Assembly (NCBI GenBank): GCA_030248225.1
Contig: JASANE010016100.1
Coordinates: 52,458 to 116,457 of the forward strand
DNA from: Trileptium ribeirensis
Lineage: Eukaryota; Nematoda; Enoplea; Enoplida; Thoracostomopsidae
DNA length: 64,000 nucleotides
Direction: 5' to 3'
Shown here piece after piece: positions 12,401-27,400 of this stretch (position 1 is its first letter; every line of letters begins with the position of its first letter). A program made the position numbers and the translations under genes. A model generated the notes under the pieces. The model made no database searches, was not told the origin of the DNA, and worked only from the letters and a program-made list of their open reading frames with translations.

Positions 12401-15400
12401 CTGGTCAGTAATTGGACGGTTACCGCGCTGCGAAAACACAATCACATCAACCATGTGCTTCAGTTCAGGAATGTTAACTGCATTCAAAATTCGTACATCT
12501 CCGGCTGACAAACATGGGTTTTTGGTGACCAAAATCTTGCCTGAAACACGTCACATCATATCATTGACTCGGTTATACAATATGAAGTTGTAATAGGAAG
12601 CAGAAAAGCTTATTAAATATCAACGAAACATCAAATAATGAAACAACAGCACCGAATTATAATATCAACTTTGTGAACAAAAATATAAACATAACCGAGT
12701 TAAATATGTTCCGGAACATTTTAAGGAGTATCGGTGAGGCGGTATACATTTCACGTGGAACTGCTTCATTCTGATTACACAAGCACAGATCATGCAAAAA
12801 TCTCGGTGAACCAGTCAGTTTAACCGTGAGTGACTACCATAGCGAGCTACATACTCGCGGAAACAGTGCTTTCAGCATAGCTGTGGATAGGAGACAACTA
12901 TGGTACCTACAGTGACCGTAATGACAGAAAGGACCGACGCATTGGGTGCGAGCGAGTCGCGAATAGATGGCTCGATATTTAGAAACTATTTAAATTAGTA
13001 ACAAATTGGATTTTTAAAATAAATTTAATTCGAGCCAGTCAGGAGCGAGCGACAGTCATTGTTGGCGGGTACTGTATTTGAAAGTCGTGCACTAAGAGAC
13101 ATTTTTTCAACAATCATGGACTTATGAGAAATCTTTGAGCCAATTTGCATGGCCAGTTTAGCTGAAAACATGCCAAACTATAGTCTAAATGATAAATATT
13201 TAAGACTAAAACCACGTCCATAATCGAAGAACATCGACATATATTTCTGGCGGCACCAAATCGTTTTACAACAAAATGTTAGCCTATAAAAAGACCAGTG
13301 GAACATCTGATTCAACGGCTGTGTATTCAGTCACCTGTTTGAAAACAATAAATTGGTCACCCAATCTGCTGCCACCTTTTAACAAAGCGTGTGGCACGCT
13401 CATGATTGCAAAATATTACTAGGAAAAGGTTCATTTCCGGGATATGTGTGGTTTTTAAGCAAACCGTAGCATTAATTTTTGCCATGTTCACGCTGACGAA
13501 AAGCCGAATCATAAGTCGAAAAAAGAAAAATCTTCACCCAACGCAAAGCAATTTAGCTTGTGTTTCTGCTCGTTGTGATAATGAAATCGCCATGTATGTA
13601 ATTCGCTGCCATCACACATGATCACAATTCCACAGCTATGTATCTTAAATGTCCACCAGCCAACATAGAACTATAACTATGGGTTTCAGTTTCGTGGTGC
13701 TCCAATTTCTATTTTCCTGTCAAAACCACGTTTATACCAGTTTCCATGTTACAAACAGAGTTTTACGGTTCCAATTTCTCATGTTCAATTATTCTATCAG
13801 CGATTCTCCATATTTTCCCTGAAGCATATCTCCCTGTTGAACTATTCGTTTGAGATCGTTTCACTTACTGCTCCGCCACGCTAGGCCAATTTTCACAAAT
13901 TCCATGCGGCACGATTCAGCCAGAAATATACTAAAAATACAGCAATGACAGCGGCATGCTTTACAAAGAAACATGATAATAAATCAAACTACTAACAAAA
14001 TACTACCTGTGACAGTAACAATATCCCATTGCGGACGCTGCGGGTCTCGAGAATATTGCAGAAATACTTCGTCGATGCCAAGTTTTGCAGTCTCATCGAT
14101 GACGCCAAACATCGTTCGACCCATACTCATCGGAACGTCGATCTTCAACTTTTCCAGATTTGCTGAAAGGAGCCAGCATTGCTCAATTTAATACTTCCCA
14201 TCATGTTTTGGAGCAAAAAACTTTGAGTACTCTTTACACGACAATAACAATCACACTGTTACATAAATAGCTGCCGACTGAATGCAATATAAGCGGACAA
14301 AACTACATTGTCAATGCAGCAGTATCAAGCCCCATTATGTGATAACTATGAGTTTGAAAAATAGCACTGTGTTCTCACGCGTCATTGTTCATTTTGAAAA
14401 AAAATTGGACGACTTCCGAAAACCCTAAAACTTTGAACCAAAGCAGACACCGGATACTTTTAGTTTTATACCTCTTCAAGTACATACTCTTGTAAACATT
14501 GGTAGGCTTTAATATTCATATTGTTAAAAAAATTAGAGTTAAGTCCATAAAACGATGATTTCATGGTGATTAATAAAACATAGATTTTTACAGTAACCTT
14601 GGGATTTTGGGCTTGTGGGAGTGGAACGAACCTGAACAACCATGAGTCTCGAAAAATATGGGAATATAGAAAAATGGATGGCCCATATCCTTTCGCCTTG
14701 AAGAAGCCTCCTTAGCATGAGAAATAAGTGCTCAAATACAGAACGAAGTTTCATTCAATTCTGATCGTTTTGTTTAAACGAAAATCGATCGTTTGCATTT
14801 AGCTAATCTCTTTTAAACGAAGATCGATGGTGATATCGTGCGATTTCATCTGCGTTCGACTTGTGTGCATTTACGTTATTGTGATTGTAACTCTAAATAC
14901 ATACACACGCTTTGGGTACAACTTGCTATTGCCGTATGAAATAAAAGATTTTATTTTGAAATTTAAAAAGATCAAATTAAAAAAATTTCTCTGTTTGTTA
15001 TTCGTCAGTACGCAAATTTGGTACAATATTCCATTTCTAAAAAATAGTTCACTGTTCACTTGATCACAGAGCATGATGTCTCACTTTTTCAAAGCTAGGA
15101 TATAAAATTTATTTGAAAAACACGTTGTTAACCTAGAAAAAATATGAAGTTCTTCAAGAATACCGAAGTTAATGTGCTTAATTACATCATTTTCACCCCA
15201 TTTAATGAATATGCTATTAGGTGGCTACTCTCCTGAAGAACAGGACACTGCCGTCCGACTTCTCGGTCCCTTGGCGTTGTAGAATTTTACAAAAATTGGC
15301 TAAAACGGGAAACAATTAGGCAAATAGGCACGAATTTGAGAAAAGCAACATTTCTGAACTCCCAAAAAGTTAATCCGACCGTCCTCCCGGGAGGCCGAAG

Positions 15401-18400
15401 CCAACACCGCGCAGGACCTGGGACCTTGAGCGTGCAGGTATGATTTAAAGCTATCTGGTTTACCCGATTTCAGAAAACCTATCTCCCAGAAGCCTAAATT
15501 ATTGCAACTAATGCAAAAAGTTATGGTCTGATCTGGACAGAAGCTTTATGCTTTAATCTAGCTGAAGCGTACACCCGTTTACACTACCATTTTTAGGCCA
15601 AATTAAATTTTTTTGGTTTTTGATCACCTAAGTAGATCACCCACGCATAATGTAACTCCATCTAAACAGCATATCTATATACTTGCTTCTCGCTACTGCG
15701 GAATGGTCGCCGGAGATCGCCTTCCCCCAAAACTAATTAACATTCACTACACCATTTTGAAAGAGTTTCAGACAAAGATTTTATAGCATTGCGAAACTTG
15801 TACTGTTTCAATTGACCAACTTTTATACTCGCCTCTCTACTGAGGACCGTCAAGGATTTTGAGGTCCTGTCAGGATTTTGACGGTTCGCCCAGGTAAATT
15901 TTACCTGCCCCTAGGTTACTCCCAGCCCCCCCCCGTATTTCGACAATCACCATCCTCACAAACGGTTATAACAACTACAAAACTCAACTTACTACTCCTT
16001 ATATTTTCACTATTCATGACAAAATCCAAGATTAAATGAAGGGCGGTCTGAATACCCATTTTCATACCTGAATATCCATAATCTGACAAACCTGAGCTAT
16101 GACTGCACTAGAGATAGGCCACCCCCAGATACATAGGCCAGTTTTAGTATCTGCATACAGCATAAGCTTAGGATTATTAACACCCGCACAGGTTTACTGT
16201 TTCGTAAAACAATGACTGCTAACAACCATCTATGTTTAACCTGGGCTGTCCACAGTGGGGGGAGCCCGACACCTTCCAAATCCCATGTTCGTGAGATTTT
16301 CCTCATGTCCGCCCCCCACTCGGCCGAAACCCTCATGTTCAACTAAATCAAAAATTTTTATGTCTAAAAATCGAGGTTTTTTGTTTGCAAATAATTTTTT
16401 ATCATTAACTACTACTATTTATAATGCTAAAACATCGTTCACTACAGTAAAACTAGCAGTTTTAGTATTTTTAACCAAAATTTATCCCCACTTTGAAATT
16501 TCCCCCAGAATGAACATGGCGCCCCCATTTTCCAGAGGGCTGTGGATAGGACAGTTAACAGTGCGAGCAAATAGTATAGGCAAAAACGTACCCAAAGATT
16601 TTCGCAGAATAGCAATTAGCATTCCGTGAAACATAGGTTCTGCGGTCAAGAGAAACAACATCCCGTTCTTGCTCAGTCGGCGAAATTCAATCGGCAACTG
16701 GACGTCAGCATTCAAAATGTCGGCCGCCCGACGTTCCGACACAAACATGTCTGTGATATCGTCTAGTTTCAGCTGAAGTAGGTGTAAAATTGTTCGACAT
16801 ATAACGCGGTGTATGGCCGGTGTACCCTGGTGAAGTGGAATTTGATCCAAAATCATGATTAGCGGCCGGTTTAGCGTGACTGGATCTAAAATATTACGAC
16901 AGCTCCAGTTAACTATCCGAGTACGGTGTGAATAATTATAGCCACACAGTCCAGTATTACATTATAAATTTACGGATTTTACTAGACCGAATTGATAGAA
17001 TAATTCCGCACTCCTAATCATTTTTAATTAGTAACAAACCTTTATTACTGAACGAATGTTAATGCAAGCATTGTCGATCAACAATCCGTCAACTGTTCGA
17101 AATTATTGCGTAGGTATGTCTATTCTACCTTTGTCCAAAATAGTTCGTACACCTGTAGAACTGGATTGCGGACAAATATTTGAAATCCTATGAGTATAAT
17201 TTTCTAGCTACACTTTTTGACAGATATCCCATTTCGTTTAAACAAAAATATCCTCAAAAGCATTGCAAAAGCCAAAGGTATATCTCAAGACAATTAATGC
17301 GCTCAGAACTTGAGAATCCGCTAACAAATCAAGTTTCCAGTGCTAACCACAATGAGCAAAACAAGCCTTACAAAAACGCATCCAAAACTGTGTCCACTAC
17401 TGACGAGTCCATCCGCAATATTCTGGACGCGGAATTAACGACTTTGACTTACTAACTCCAACCAAGCGACCAACAAACGGTTTTGGCTTATGCCAGCCTT
17501 TATGTACCATCAAACGTCGTATTAATTAGCGTAATAAGCCAGACATTGTAGTTATACTGCAAAATTGTGTTACTGATTTGGTATACATTTTGATATTACC
17601 AGTTTCCTTTCACGACCAGACAAAAATAAAATTTCCAGTCAGTCAACAAATTGCCCTGTGAAATGTAACTATGAACATAATTCTCGTACGATCTTTCCAT
17701 CTTTGCCCAACAGAAATTGTTGGTCTCAACCGTATCTTAGCAAAACAAACTTTAATGGCTGATTTTGGCAAAAGTGTTCAGCAGATTCAGACATCAGCGA
17801 TGTATGCAATAATTGAACTTGTTCAACATGAATTGCAGTGTACATCTTGCTTAAAATTAGTAGCTTGTATTATCGACATGTAGTTGTTTAAATAGTTGTT
17901 CAAGCCAATTATTGTGCTCGGAAGACAAATTACTCTGTAACATGAGCCCAAACAATAGCTCAAGCGCTGGTGGAGATATTACAACTTTTGTGAAGTTTGA
18001 GTCCCATGGACCCAATGAAAAATCCATTTTGGCCTAATCATGTGCGTTAAATAATGGCAATACCAGCACACCATTTGTAATTACATAGAGGATGAGTAAA
18101 TGCGCTATAAAATAAGACTCCTTACATTGTTCAAACGGTTATGGGATATCATTTTTGAGTATTCTGGATCCCGCTGACACCTTTAAATACCCGTTTTAAC
18201 ACCACACCATACATAGTGGCAACTGCAACACATCGTTTAAAGCTATATAGCGGATGCATATTACTCAACAAAATGAGGCCAAACACAACAATATAGTTCG
18301 AGCTTACCCAGAGATATATTACATTTTCGGGTATTTCGGGTCCATTAGGCCCAATCTAAAACCCGCTTTGACCGAGATTCTACAGCCTAACAGAACCGCA

Positions 18401-21400
18401 TAGAAAAGCAATATCCTATTATCCTATATTCACTCTACAAAATTTACTCAATTATATACACCGGTTGTCGAGTTACAATAAGTAATGTAATTTTCTAGGC
18501 GCTTTCGTGACCCGACCTTACGATTGGTGGAATCGGGGTTAGGGATGAACTAAATGTCACAACTAGAGATTTGAAACTTTCAAACCAGCTGTCGCGTGAA
18601 TCAGCCCGCCTAGCCAAAGTTGAACTATGAGTGTAATCATAAAAAACACTAACGAACATTTCACCACTGTCACAGCTAGTAAGGATTTTTTGCTCCGCTC
18701 GTTTGACTCACTACCCTCACAATTTACGAAGTCACAGTTTTCAAACTTGAACAAGGTCCCACAAAATAAGCAATAAAATATGAGTGATTTAATTCGGTGT
18801 AATGGTGTCCGAGCTCGCTTAAGCACCACTCAGTGCGCTTGTAATTTTTGTAAGTCAATACACTAGTATCTCGCAAACGAGGGTGAAACGGAGAGAATGT
18901 GGTTTCATTGTTATGATATTTTGCTTAATCATCTGTAACGTGTGTTTGATGTCACCCTAAATACCCTAAATATATTCACCCTTTAGGGTCAATATATCAC
19001 CCTAAAACCTCAACGACCCTAAACCAACCCAAAACAACTTACAGCAAGTAAGTATTTGTGCTGATGTCTAGATAACCAAACGATCGTATTCAGCATACCG
19101 GAAAACCTATATAGATAATTCTTGATACCCTGCATGCGATACATAATCAGACAAATGGAAACGCGCTAGACTTTTTTGGAAATCGGGTTCGTCGTCAGTA
19201 AAACCCTTGAAGCCCCATGAAAAAGTATAATGTAGTCAAGTTAGTCTCTAGATAGAAAAACCACTGTATTCAACGTGTTTGATTACGTAACAGGAATTCA
19301 TTGTAAAGTAAAACCAAATAATAACAAGGCGAAATTTGAAAAATCGCTATTTCTGGCAAAGGGTCGACCATACATATTCGGGCCCGCAGCGGCACAGGGA
19401 GTGATCGGGTCGTGCTCAACGAAGTTGTAGATCTCGATGAGCGGATTACGCATGACGATCTCGATTTTCCAATGGGAACTGTTCGCGTTCAACTACAGGG
19501 CACATCGTGATCACTTTTGCTTTCGAATAAAAAAATTGTCGAAATCCGTCCATCCGAAACTGTGTAATAAATGACAGCGACAGGCAAAAAAAAAGGAATT
19601 TTCACGATTTTCCTCCCTTGCGCCCTGATTGGAAACTTGGCTCGCTTCGTTTCAAATACTGAAGTTAGGTATCAACCCTGCAACACAAAGCCAGGAAATG
19701 CGTCCTCAGTAAGGAACTTTGTTTACTGTTAAATATGCATAATAATATCGTTGCTTAATGGAATGTATTTTTTGTGTTGTGGGCATATCTACCCTAACCT
19801 AATACAACAAAAACCTAACACTCACTATGTCGATCGATAAACATAGTTATCGTCGGAAATTATTTAACTTCGCTAGGCTCTTCAAAGTCTCAGCACGACA
19901 ATAATATTACCAGTGCAATTCATTCAAGATAACGTAACATCCACTTCCAGCATAATTTCAAAGCCACAGTGCGTTTAACAAGTAGATCGAAAATAGAATG
20001 ACGTTTATATATTATTCAACTACGATAACCATTGCCGTGAACATAAATTATCTTCGAAAATGATGCGTTTTTAAGTGTTTGACAGTCACCTGCACAACTA
20101 TAATAGTAAAATGGAATAACCTGAAAAATGTGGGTATACTGAGAATGCCAATCCATTAGAAACTGGGAAATATAATGGTATTATACGGGGCTCTTCTTTC
20201 GTTGAAAATTTTGCCAGGGGGCATGAGTCTGAGGGCCCCCTGGTTCCTAATCGGGGGCATCCGGTTTTTCCAGAGGGCATTTTGCCAACAGAAAAACAGT
20301 TCAAACTCGTGTCAGAAAAACATCCAAAATGCTTTTGATGACGAGAAAAAGTGATTTTGAACAAATTTTGACAAAATTTGCGAAATTTTTGGCTTTCGGA
20401 CGGAATTTTAGTATGAATTTTGATCAAATTTTATGTACTCTGAAAATGTGAAAATACAGAATAGAATCAAAAAAGTGTGTGAAGAAGCGACGAACAGGGG
20501 GAGCCCAAAATTTTGCCAGGGGACACTTGAAAATGCCAGGGGATCCCCACCCCAAATTGGAGCACCCAGTTATAATAACAATTGTTGCGTCAGTTATGTA
20601 TCTCCAAATAAATTTAAATTTTTGGGGCGTTGGTGAAATCTTTCAATCACATTTTTGTATTCAAGCGTTAATTATGTCCTTCAAAGAAGAATAATAACTA
20701 TCGTATTTACTTGGCTCGCTGTGTTTAACAACTTCCAGGTTTGTGCTTTCCGAGTCGAATTTTTTCATACTGTTGCGGAGGCGCAGCTGCGGCTTGTCGG
20801 GTCTCTCGTCGAGCCGCGGGTTGACCGCTATCATCCCTTTGGAACCACCATATCGGATTTGAAATGCCGATGGTACGGCGTTCGGTGGTAAATTGTGTAT
20901 TCCGAGTTCCTGAGTAATCTGTTTGGCAAGCCCCAACGAAAGCTGTCCAATGCCATCGGAAAAAACATAATACGGCTCTTGGCGGAGGTATTCAGAGTCA
21001 AGTTGGAGTACTGAAATGAACTTTGATTACTGAACAACATAAAAATGTATAGCATTGTGAGTAATCTGTTTGGCAAGCCCCAACGAAAGCTGTCCAATGC
21101 CATCGGAAAAAACATAATACGGCTCTTGGCGGAGGTATTCAGAGTCAAGTTGGAGTACTGAAATGAACTTTGATTACTGAACAACATAAAAATGTATAGC
21201 ATTGTGAGTAATCTGTTTGGCAAGCCCCAACGAAAGCTGTCCAATGCCATCGGAAAAAACATAATACGGCTCTTGGCGGAGGTATTCAGAGTCAAGTTGG
21301 AGTACTGAAATGAACTTTGATTACTGAACAACATAAAAATGTATAGCATTGTGAGTAATCTGTTTGGCAAGCCCCAACGAAAGCTGTCCAATGCCATCGG

Positions 21401-24400
21401 AAAAAACATAATACGGCTCTTGGCGGAGGTATTCAGAGTCAAGTTGGAGTACTGAAATGAACTTTGATTACTGAACAACATAAAAATGTATAGCATTGTG
21501 AGTAATCTGTTTGGCAAGCCCCAACGAAAGCTGTCCAATGCCATAGGAAAAAACATAATACGGCTCTTGGCGGAGGTATTCAGAGTCAAGTTGGAGTACT
21601 GAAACAAACTTTGATTAATGAACAACATAAAAAATGTATAGCATTGATCACCACAATAAATATGGCCTAAATTTGACGCCATACAAATAATTGAAAACAA
21701 AATTATACACAGGGCTTCAAATCATTTCACATTGGCTCCATATAGTAGAATACTAATAATAATGCCTGGCCCATTTCAAGTAAATCCTCAAGTGTGAATA
21801 AAGGGCTATTATGACTGCTAACAATCTTGATTTTCCATTATGAATTTAGACTCTTGAAATACTAAGTCTATAGAGATAGCAGAGCGTAGTGAAGCATAGG
21901 TACACCTGCGCCTTTTGTGTCCACAGTCAGTCAGGTCTCGATACCATACGTCGATATCCTATATGTATATATCACACAATACCACAAAAGTTAGAACAAA
22001 GCTAAAACCGGCAACAAGTTTCCTATGCCTGAAAACCACCCAAGTGCACTCCCAGACGTCACTATAAAATTAGGCATTTTGGGTCGAGGAATTTTGGGGG
22101 ACATACCTCCGTATCCATGTAACCATGTGTCGCAGAGCAAAACCAACACCGGCAATATGTTTCCCATGCCCGAAAACCCCTAGTGAAACTTTTCAGATGC
22201 CCAGGACGTCAGAACAAATTTTGGAATTTTAGATAGCGGAACCACGATGGCGACATACCTCAAACCCCATAACTCCAGAACCGGAGCCTTAATCGAAAAA
22301 CAAAAAAGAGGCATCGACATTTATCATTTTACTATAAAATAAAACCAACCAGAGACAAAATTCGAAAGCTAAGACAAAAGTAACCTTGCTTCCGTGAAGA
22401 GTTCTAAAATGAGGTAAAAACCCCTCACCTTGACCTCTGACCCCGAACCATGAGGGCACTTTCCCCAGTACCTATGGAACTATCAGTCGCAAAGGAAAAC
22501 CAACACCGGCAACAAGTTTCCCACGCCCGAAAACTCCATGTGAAAATTTTCAACCACCCAGGAAGTCAAAACACATTTTCGTATTTTGGGTCGAGGAACA
22601 CGGGGTGACATACCTCAAACCACATAACTCCAGAACCGGCGCCTTAAAAAGCCATCGGCATTTATCATTTTACTGTGAAATAAAACCAACCAGAGAAAAA
22701 ATTCGAATGTTAAGATAAAAATAACCTGGCTTCCGTAAAGGGTACTAAAATGGCGTAAAACCAATATTTTGACCACTGAACCAGACCCCAAATCCAAAAA
22801 ACGGCCGGGAATGTAAACGGTAAATCGACTATGCCGGTAACAATGAGCCCAACATGAAAATCAGTTAAACCGTTCTCCAGTTACGGTCGATCACACACAC
22901 AGTCGGAATTTAAAAGTTTTCACCCCTGCAAGACATAATCTCCACTACGTTACACTACGCTCTGAATATCCAAATACAACATTAAAACCCGAAACAAGCC
23001 ATGTTCTGGTAATTCAAGTCAGCCCGAATCGAAACATTTCGAGTACCAAACAGATTTTGACCAAACTCATTCGGGTTATTCCGTTTTAAGACGACACTAT
23101 TTGAAACCGATTTATCTGACACTGTAAATCAAAACGACTTTTAATTTTAATTAACTATCTTTGTGGGCACATCTTGCAGTACGTTCCCGCGTTACATGCT
23201 TCAAATTCATGAAGAGTAAAATGATTTAGTGTATTTTGAGCGGCTATGTAATCGGTTTATTGAAGTCAAATCGGTAAAATCATGAATCATGTAGTTTTTA
23301 CTCATTGAGTGAGCCAACTAAAAGATGCTAAGGGAACGAATGTATTTGGTGCAACATCACTACTCTATATCTATTTGATCCCTAAGGTTCGCGGAATCGT
23401 ATATCACTCACTTTTATCGTTTCGTACCACAATATCTGGGTTTACTCATTGGCTGAGCCAACTAAAAGACGCTAAGGGAACGAATGTATTTGGTGCAACA
23501 TCACTACTCTATATCTATCTGATCCCTAAGGTTCGCGGAATCGTATATCACTCACTTTTATCGTTTCGTACCACAATATCTTGGTTTACTCTTTGGCTGA
23601 GCCAACTAAAATATGCTAAGGGAACGAATGTATTTGGTGCAACATCACTACTCTACATCTATCTGATCCCTAAGGTTCGCGAAATCGTATATCACTCACT
23701 TTTATCGTTTCGTAACACAATATCTTGGTTTACTCTTTGGCTGAGCCAACTAAAATATGCTAAGGGAACGAATGTATTTGGGGTGCAACATCACTACTCT
23801 ACATCTATCTGATCCCTAAGGTTCGCGGAATCGTATATCACTCACTTTTATCGTTTCGTACCACAATATCTTGGTTTACTCTTTGGCTGAGCCAACTAAA
23901 ATATGCTAAGGGAACGAATGTATTTGGTGCAACATCACTACTCTACATCTATCTGATCCCTAAGGTTCGCGAAATCGTATATCACTCACTTTTATCGTTT
24001 CGTAACACAATATCTTGGTCTACAGAAACCCTGGATGAGTCCAGCTTCAAAACAGATCTGCTCTGTGTAAAACACTGTCCCATGCGCGCCATGAGCTTCG
24101 AAACACTTGTAAGGTTGGAAAAATCACCCATCCAATCGCGTATATCGTTTACTGTAACGGCAGCTCTCTAAAAGGAATATATTCTAAACACTAAAATTTA
24201 TGTTTTTGAACGGAGCTCGGCGAAGCGTTTTTATTTTCTGTCTGGCAGTAAAAAGGTCGATGTTCGTCCTTTCGTTAGTTCGTTCGGTCCGACGGATCTC
24301 AAGAACCACTGAGCCGATTAAAAAAAAACTTTTTTTTGTTTGAAAGCCTATCATGTCAGAGTGTGCACATGATATTTGGGATTAAAAAATTTTGAGTGGT

Positions 24401-27400
24401 TAATTAGTAATTAGCTAATTAGTTAAGCTTATGCAGCTAAAATAGAGAATTTTGCAATATTCGTGTTATTTATTGAAATAGAATCGTTTCAATCAAACCA
24501 TTATAGGCTTTTTGGGTCGAAGAATTCAAATATAACATTTTTACCGATGATAAAGCCCTATGCAATGTAGTTACAAGAACATAAAATTGAGTACATTCGT
24601 AATGCCACAGCCCAAGCTCCGCTCACAAATGTAGTTCCACTACCGACTAGTATAACGTTTGGTATAATAACATAGGATACCGAAATCCTAATTACATAAT
24701 TATGATAACATAAACACCAAAATTTGAATTACGAATTCATGTTAATATAAATCGCATTTCAAAACCACTGTTTTTCTTAATGGACTGCCTGCCTGACATA
24801 GCTTACTGGATATAGCTTATCATTATTGCCCCAAAAAATTCCCATGAACCAAAAGATTAAAACGAACTGTGCCGAAACGGTCCTTGGAGTTATAAGTTGG
24901 CGTTAAGACGATTATATAATTGTAAAACTTCAATTATATGACATATAAAGTTCCTAACTGATTTTCCATAAGAACCTTCCTAAATGACGTCAGAGCAACG
25001 ACTTTACATTACGTCACTTGGTAAAATGGGCCAACAATTATTGATGACGCATTAAAGGAGCCGTCGTCAGTATAAAGAATATCCGTAATAAAAAACAGGT
25101 CGAAGCACCGTTATTGTGGGCCAGTCGGCGAACATCATTTGTATCGATGGGGCTCTGTGTGGAACTTGGAAACTCGTCCAGATGTTTTGTTTAGGTTGCA
25201 GCTGATTATTAGGGGCACTCACATGTGAAGGGAGCCTCATAAAATAGGAATTTTTTCTGTCTCATAGCGCATAAAATGAGTTCAAATACAACCAGTTACG
25301 AGTGCAATGTTTTCAAATTTGCAAGCAATTACTCCCAGAGGGGGCGGACGCTACACTCACATATTATGAATCTTTTCAGTTACTTCGATCAAACTACTAT
25401 TTGGATTTGTTTCCTGAAATTTTGTTTCAGAAAATGAAATACCATAGCTGTAAGGCATTGCCAATTAGCCAGACCATAGTTTGGTGGGGTCCAGTCATAT
25501 CGTCGTTTGGGGCACTCAATCCAATTGGGAGGCGCTCACAACATAGTTTTGAGGGGGCTACTTACGTGCAAGTGTCAGCTCCGTTAATACAGTACACATT
25601 GTAGGTACACAATTGTATACAAGTAACTAACGAGATTGCAGAAAGTAATGAAGCATAGGTACACCTACGCCTTTTCCATGCGCAGACAATCAGCTCTCGT
25701 AGCATACGTCGAAATATATGTGGATATCACATAATACCGCACAAGTTAGCACAAAACTAACGCCGGTACTGAGTTTCCCATGCCCGAAAACCCCCAGGTG
25801 AAACTTATCAGCCACCCAAGACGTCAGTACAAATTTTCAAATTTTGGGTCCAGGAACCATTGGGCGTCATACCCAGGTACCTCAAACCTTATAAATCCAG
25901 AACCAGAGCCGTAATCGAAAAACAAAAAAGAGACATCGGCATTTATCATTTTACTATGAAATAAAACCAACCAGAGAAAAAATTCGAAAGTTAAGACAAA
26001 AATAACCTTGCTTCCGTGAAGAGAACTAAAATGGTGTGAAAAACCCTCATTTTGACCTCTGACCCAGAGCCATGGGGCGTCATACTCCCGTACCCAAGGA
26101 ACCATGGGTAACAGAGCAAAACCAGCACCGGCAATGAGTTTCCCATGCACGAAAACCCCCAGATGAAACTTATCAGACGCCCAAGACGTCAGAAGATATT
26201 TTCAAATTTTGGGTCGAGGAACCATTGGGGCGCTATGCCCCCGCACCTCAAACCCCATAAATCCAGAACGGGAGAATTAGTCAAAAAAGACATCGGCATT
26301 TATCATTTTACTATGAAATCAAACCATCCAGATAAAAAAATTCGAAAGTTTAGATAAAAATAACCTTGCTTCCGTGAAGGGTACTAAAATGAGGTAAATT
26401 TTTTTCAAAAAACCCACATTTTGACCCCTAACCCCGGAACCAGACCCCAAATAAAAAAACGCTAGGAAATGTACACGGTAAATCGACTATGCCGGCTCGA
26501 ATGAGCCCAAGATCATGAGAATCGGTTAAGTCGTTCCCGAAGTATGGCGATCGCACACACACACAGACGGGATTTAAAAGATTTCATCCCTGCAACACAC
26601 AATCTCCACTACGTTTAACTACGTTCTGATTAAACCAGTTTTTCGGTTAGTAGAACAAAACCAAGCGATCATAGTAACAGCCAAGCTATATCAAAAAAGC
26701 GGAACTTAAGCTATATCTGAGAGAGACGAGCATAGTGTATCAGGAAAAGCTGGGACCGGCTTTAAAAACTCTTTTCCAAATCGACAAACATGATTATAGC
26801 AACTGATAAATAGCGCCAAGAGTCGATGATGTTAGGCTGTGCTACAGAGTGTGACAATCTTCAGCTCACCCATATTATCGCCCGCTGTACATCGTGATCG
26901 TTTTCTCCCTTACTCCTGGCAGGTTTTTGACCCATCAAGTAATTCGAAAACATGACCCACCACACCTATGGTCTTGGACCGCCACACCCAGGTACCCTCC
27001 AGGTTTTCGAACCATCGAATCATACACCAACCAGGTTGTTGAAAACCCCCGGGCGTCGACACACTAAATTAAGCTAATTTACTGGGCCGAAAACCTGGGT
27101 GTTTCTGAAAACTGCGTCAAAAACCTTAATGTGTATGTCGGTGGTTTGAAAACGTGAAGGGGCCTAAACATGGCGGTCTAAGATCATGGGCAGTGTGGGT
27201 CATGCTTTAGACCAACTTAGTAGGTCGAAAACATGGGAGGGTTAAGTGCGAAAACGAACGCACCGTAGGTGATAGAGCATAGAATATATATAAGAAATAA
27301 CAGCCAAGATTACATCGGCTCCGCTTTTAAAAGCACCTATATATAGTTCCTTTGGCGACTTGTATACCATATGTTCTCTCTAATTTTAGAGAAGCGCAAA

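Noticed and set aside
16255..16629. 124-codon plus-strand ORF
   Set aside because: It spans a family B element and the antisense of core exon 9.
17180..17455. 91-codon plus-strand ORF
   Set aside because: No motif, no splice context, and it lies in an RdRP intron; chance is sufficient.
20831..21700. 289-codon minus-strand ORF with a perfect protein repeat
   Set aside because: It reads the 147-bp array in the wrong frame; the true frame is fixed by FSDGIG and the downstream exon. It stays open because the period is a multiple of three.
23309..23812. 167-codon plus-strand repeat ORF
   Set aside because: By-product of the 144-bp array on the strand opposite the RdRP exon; it breaks at the one unit with a 2-bp insertion.
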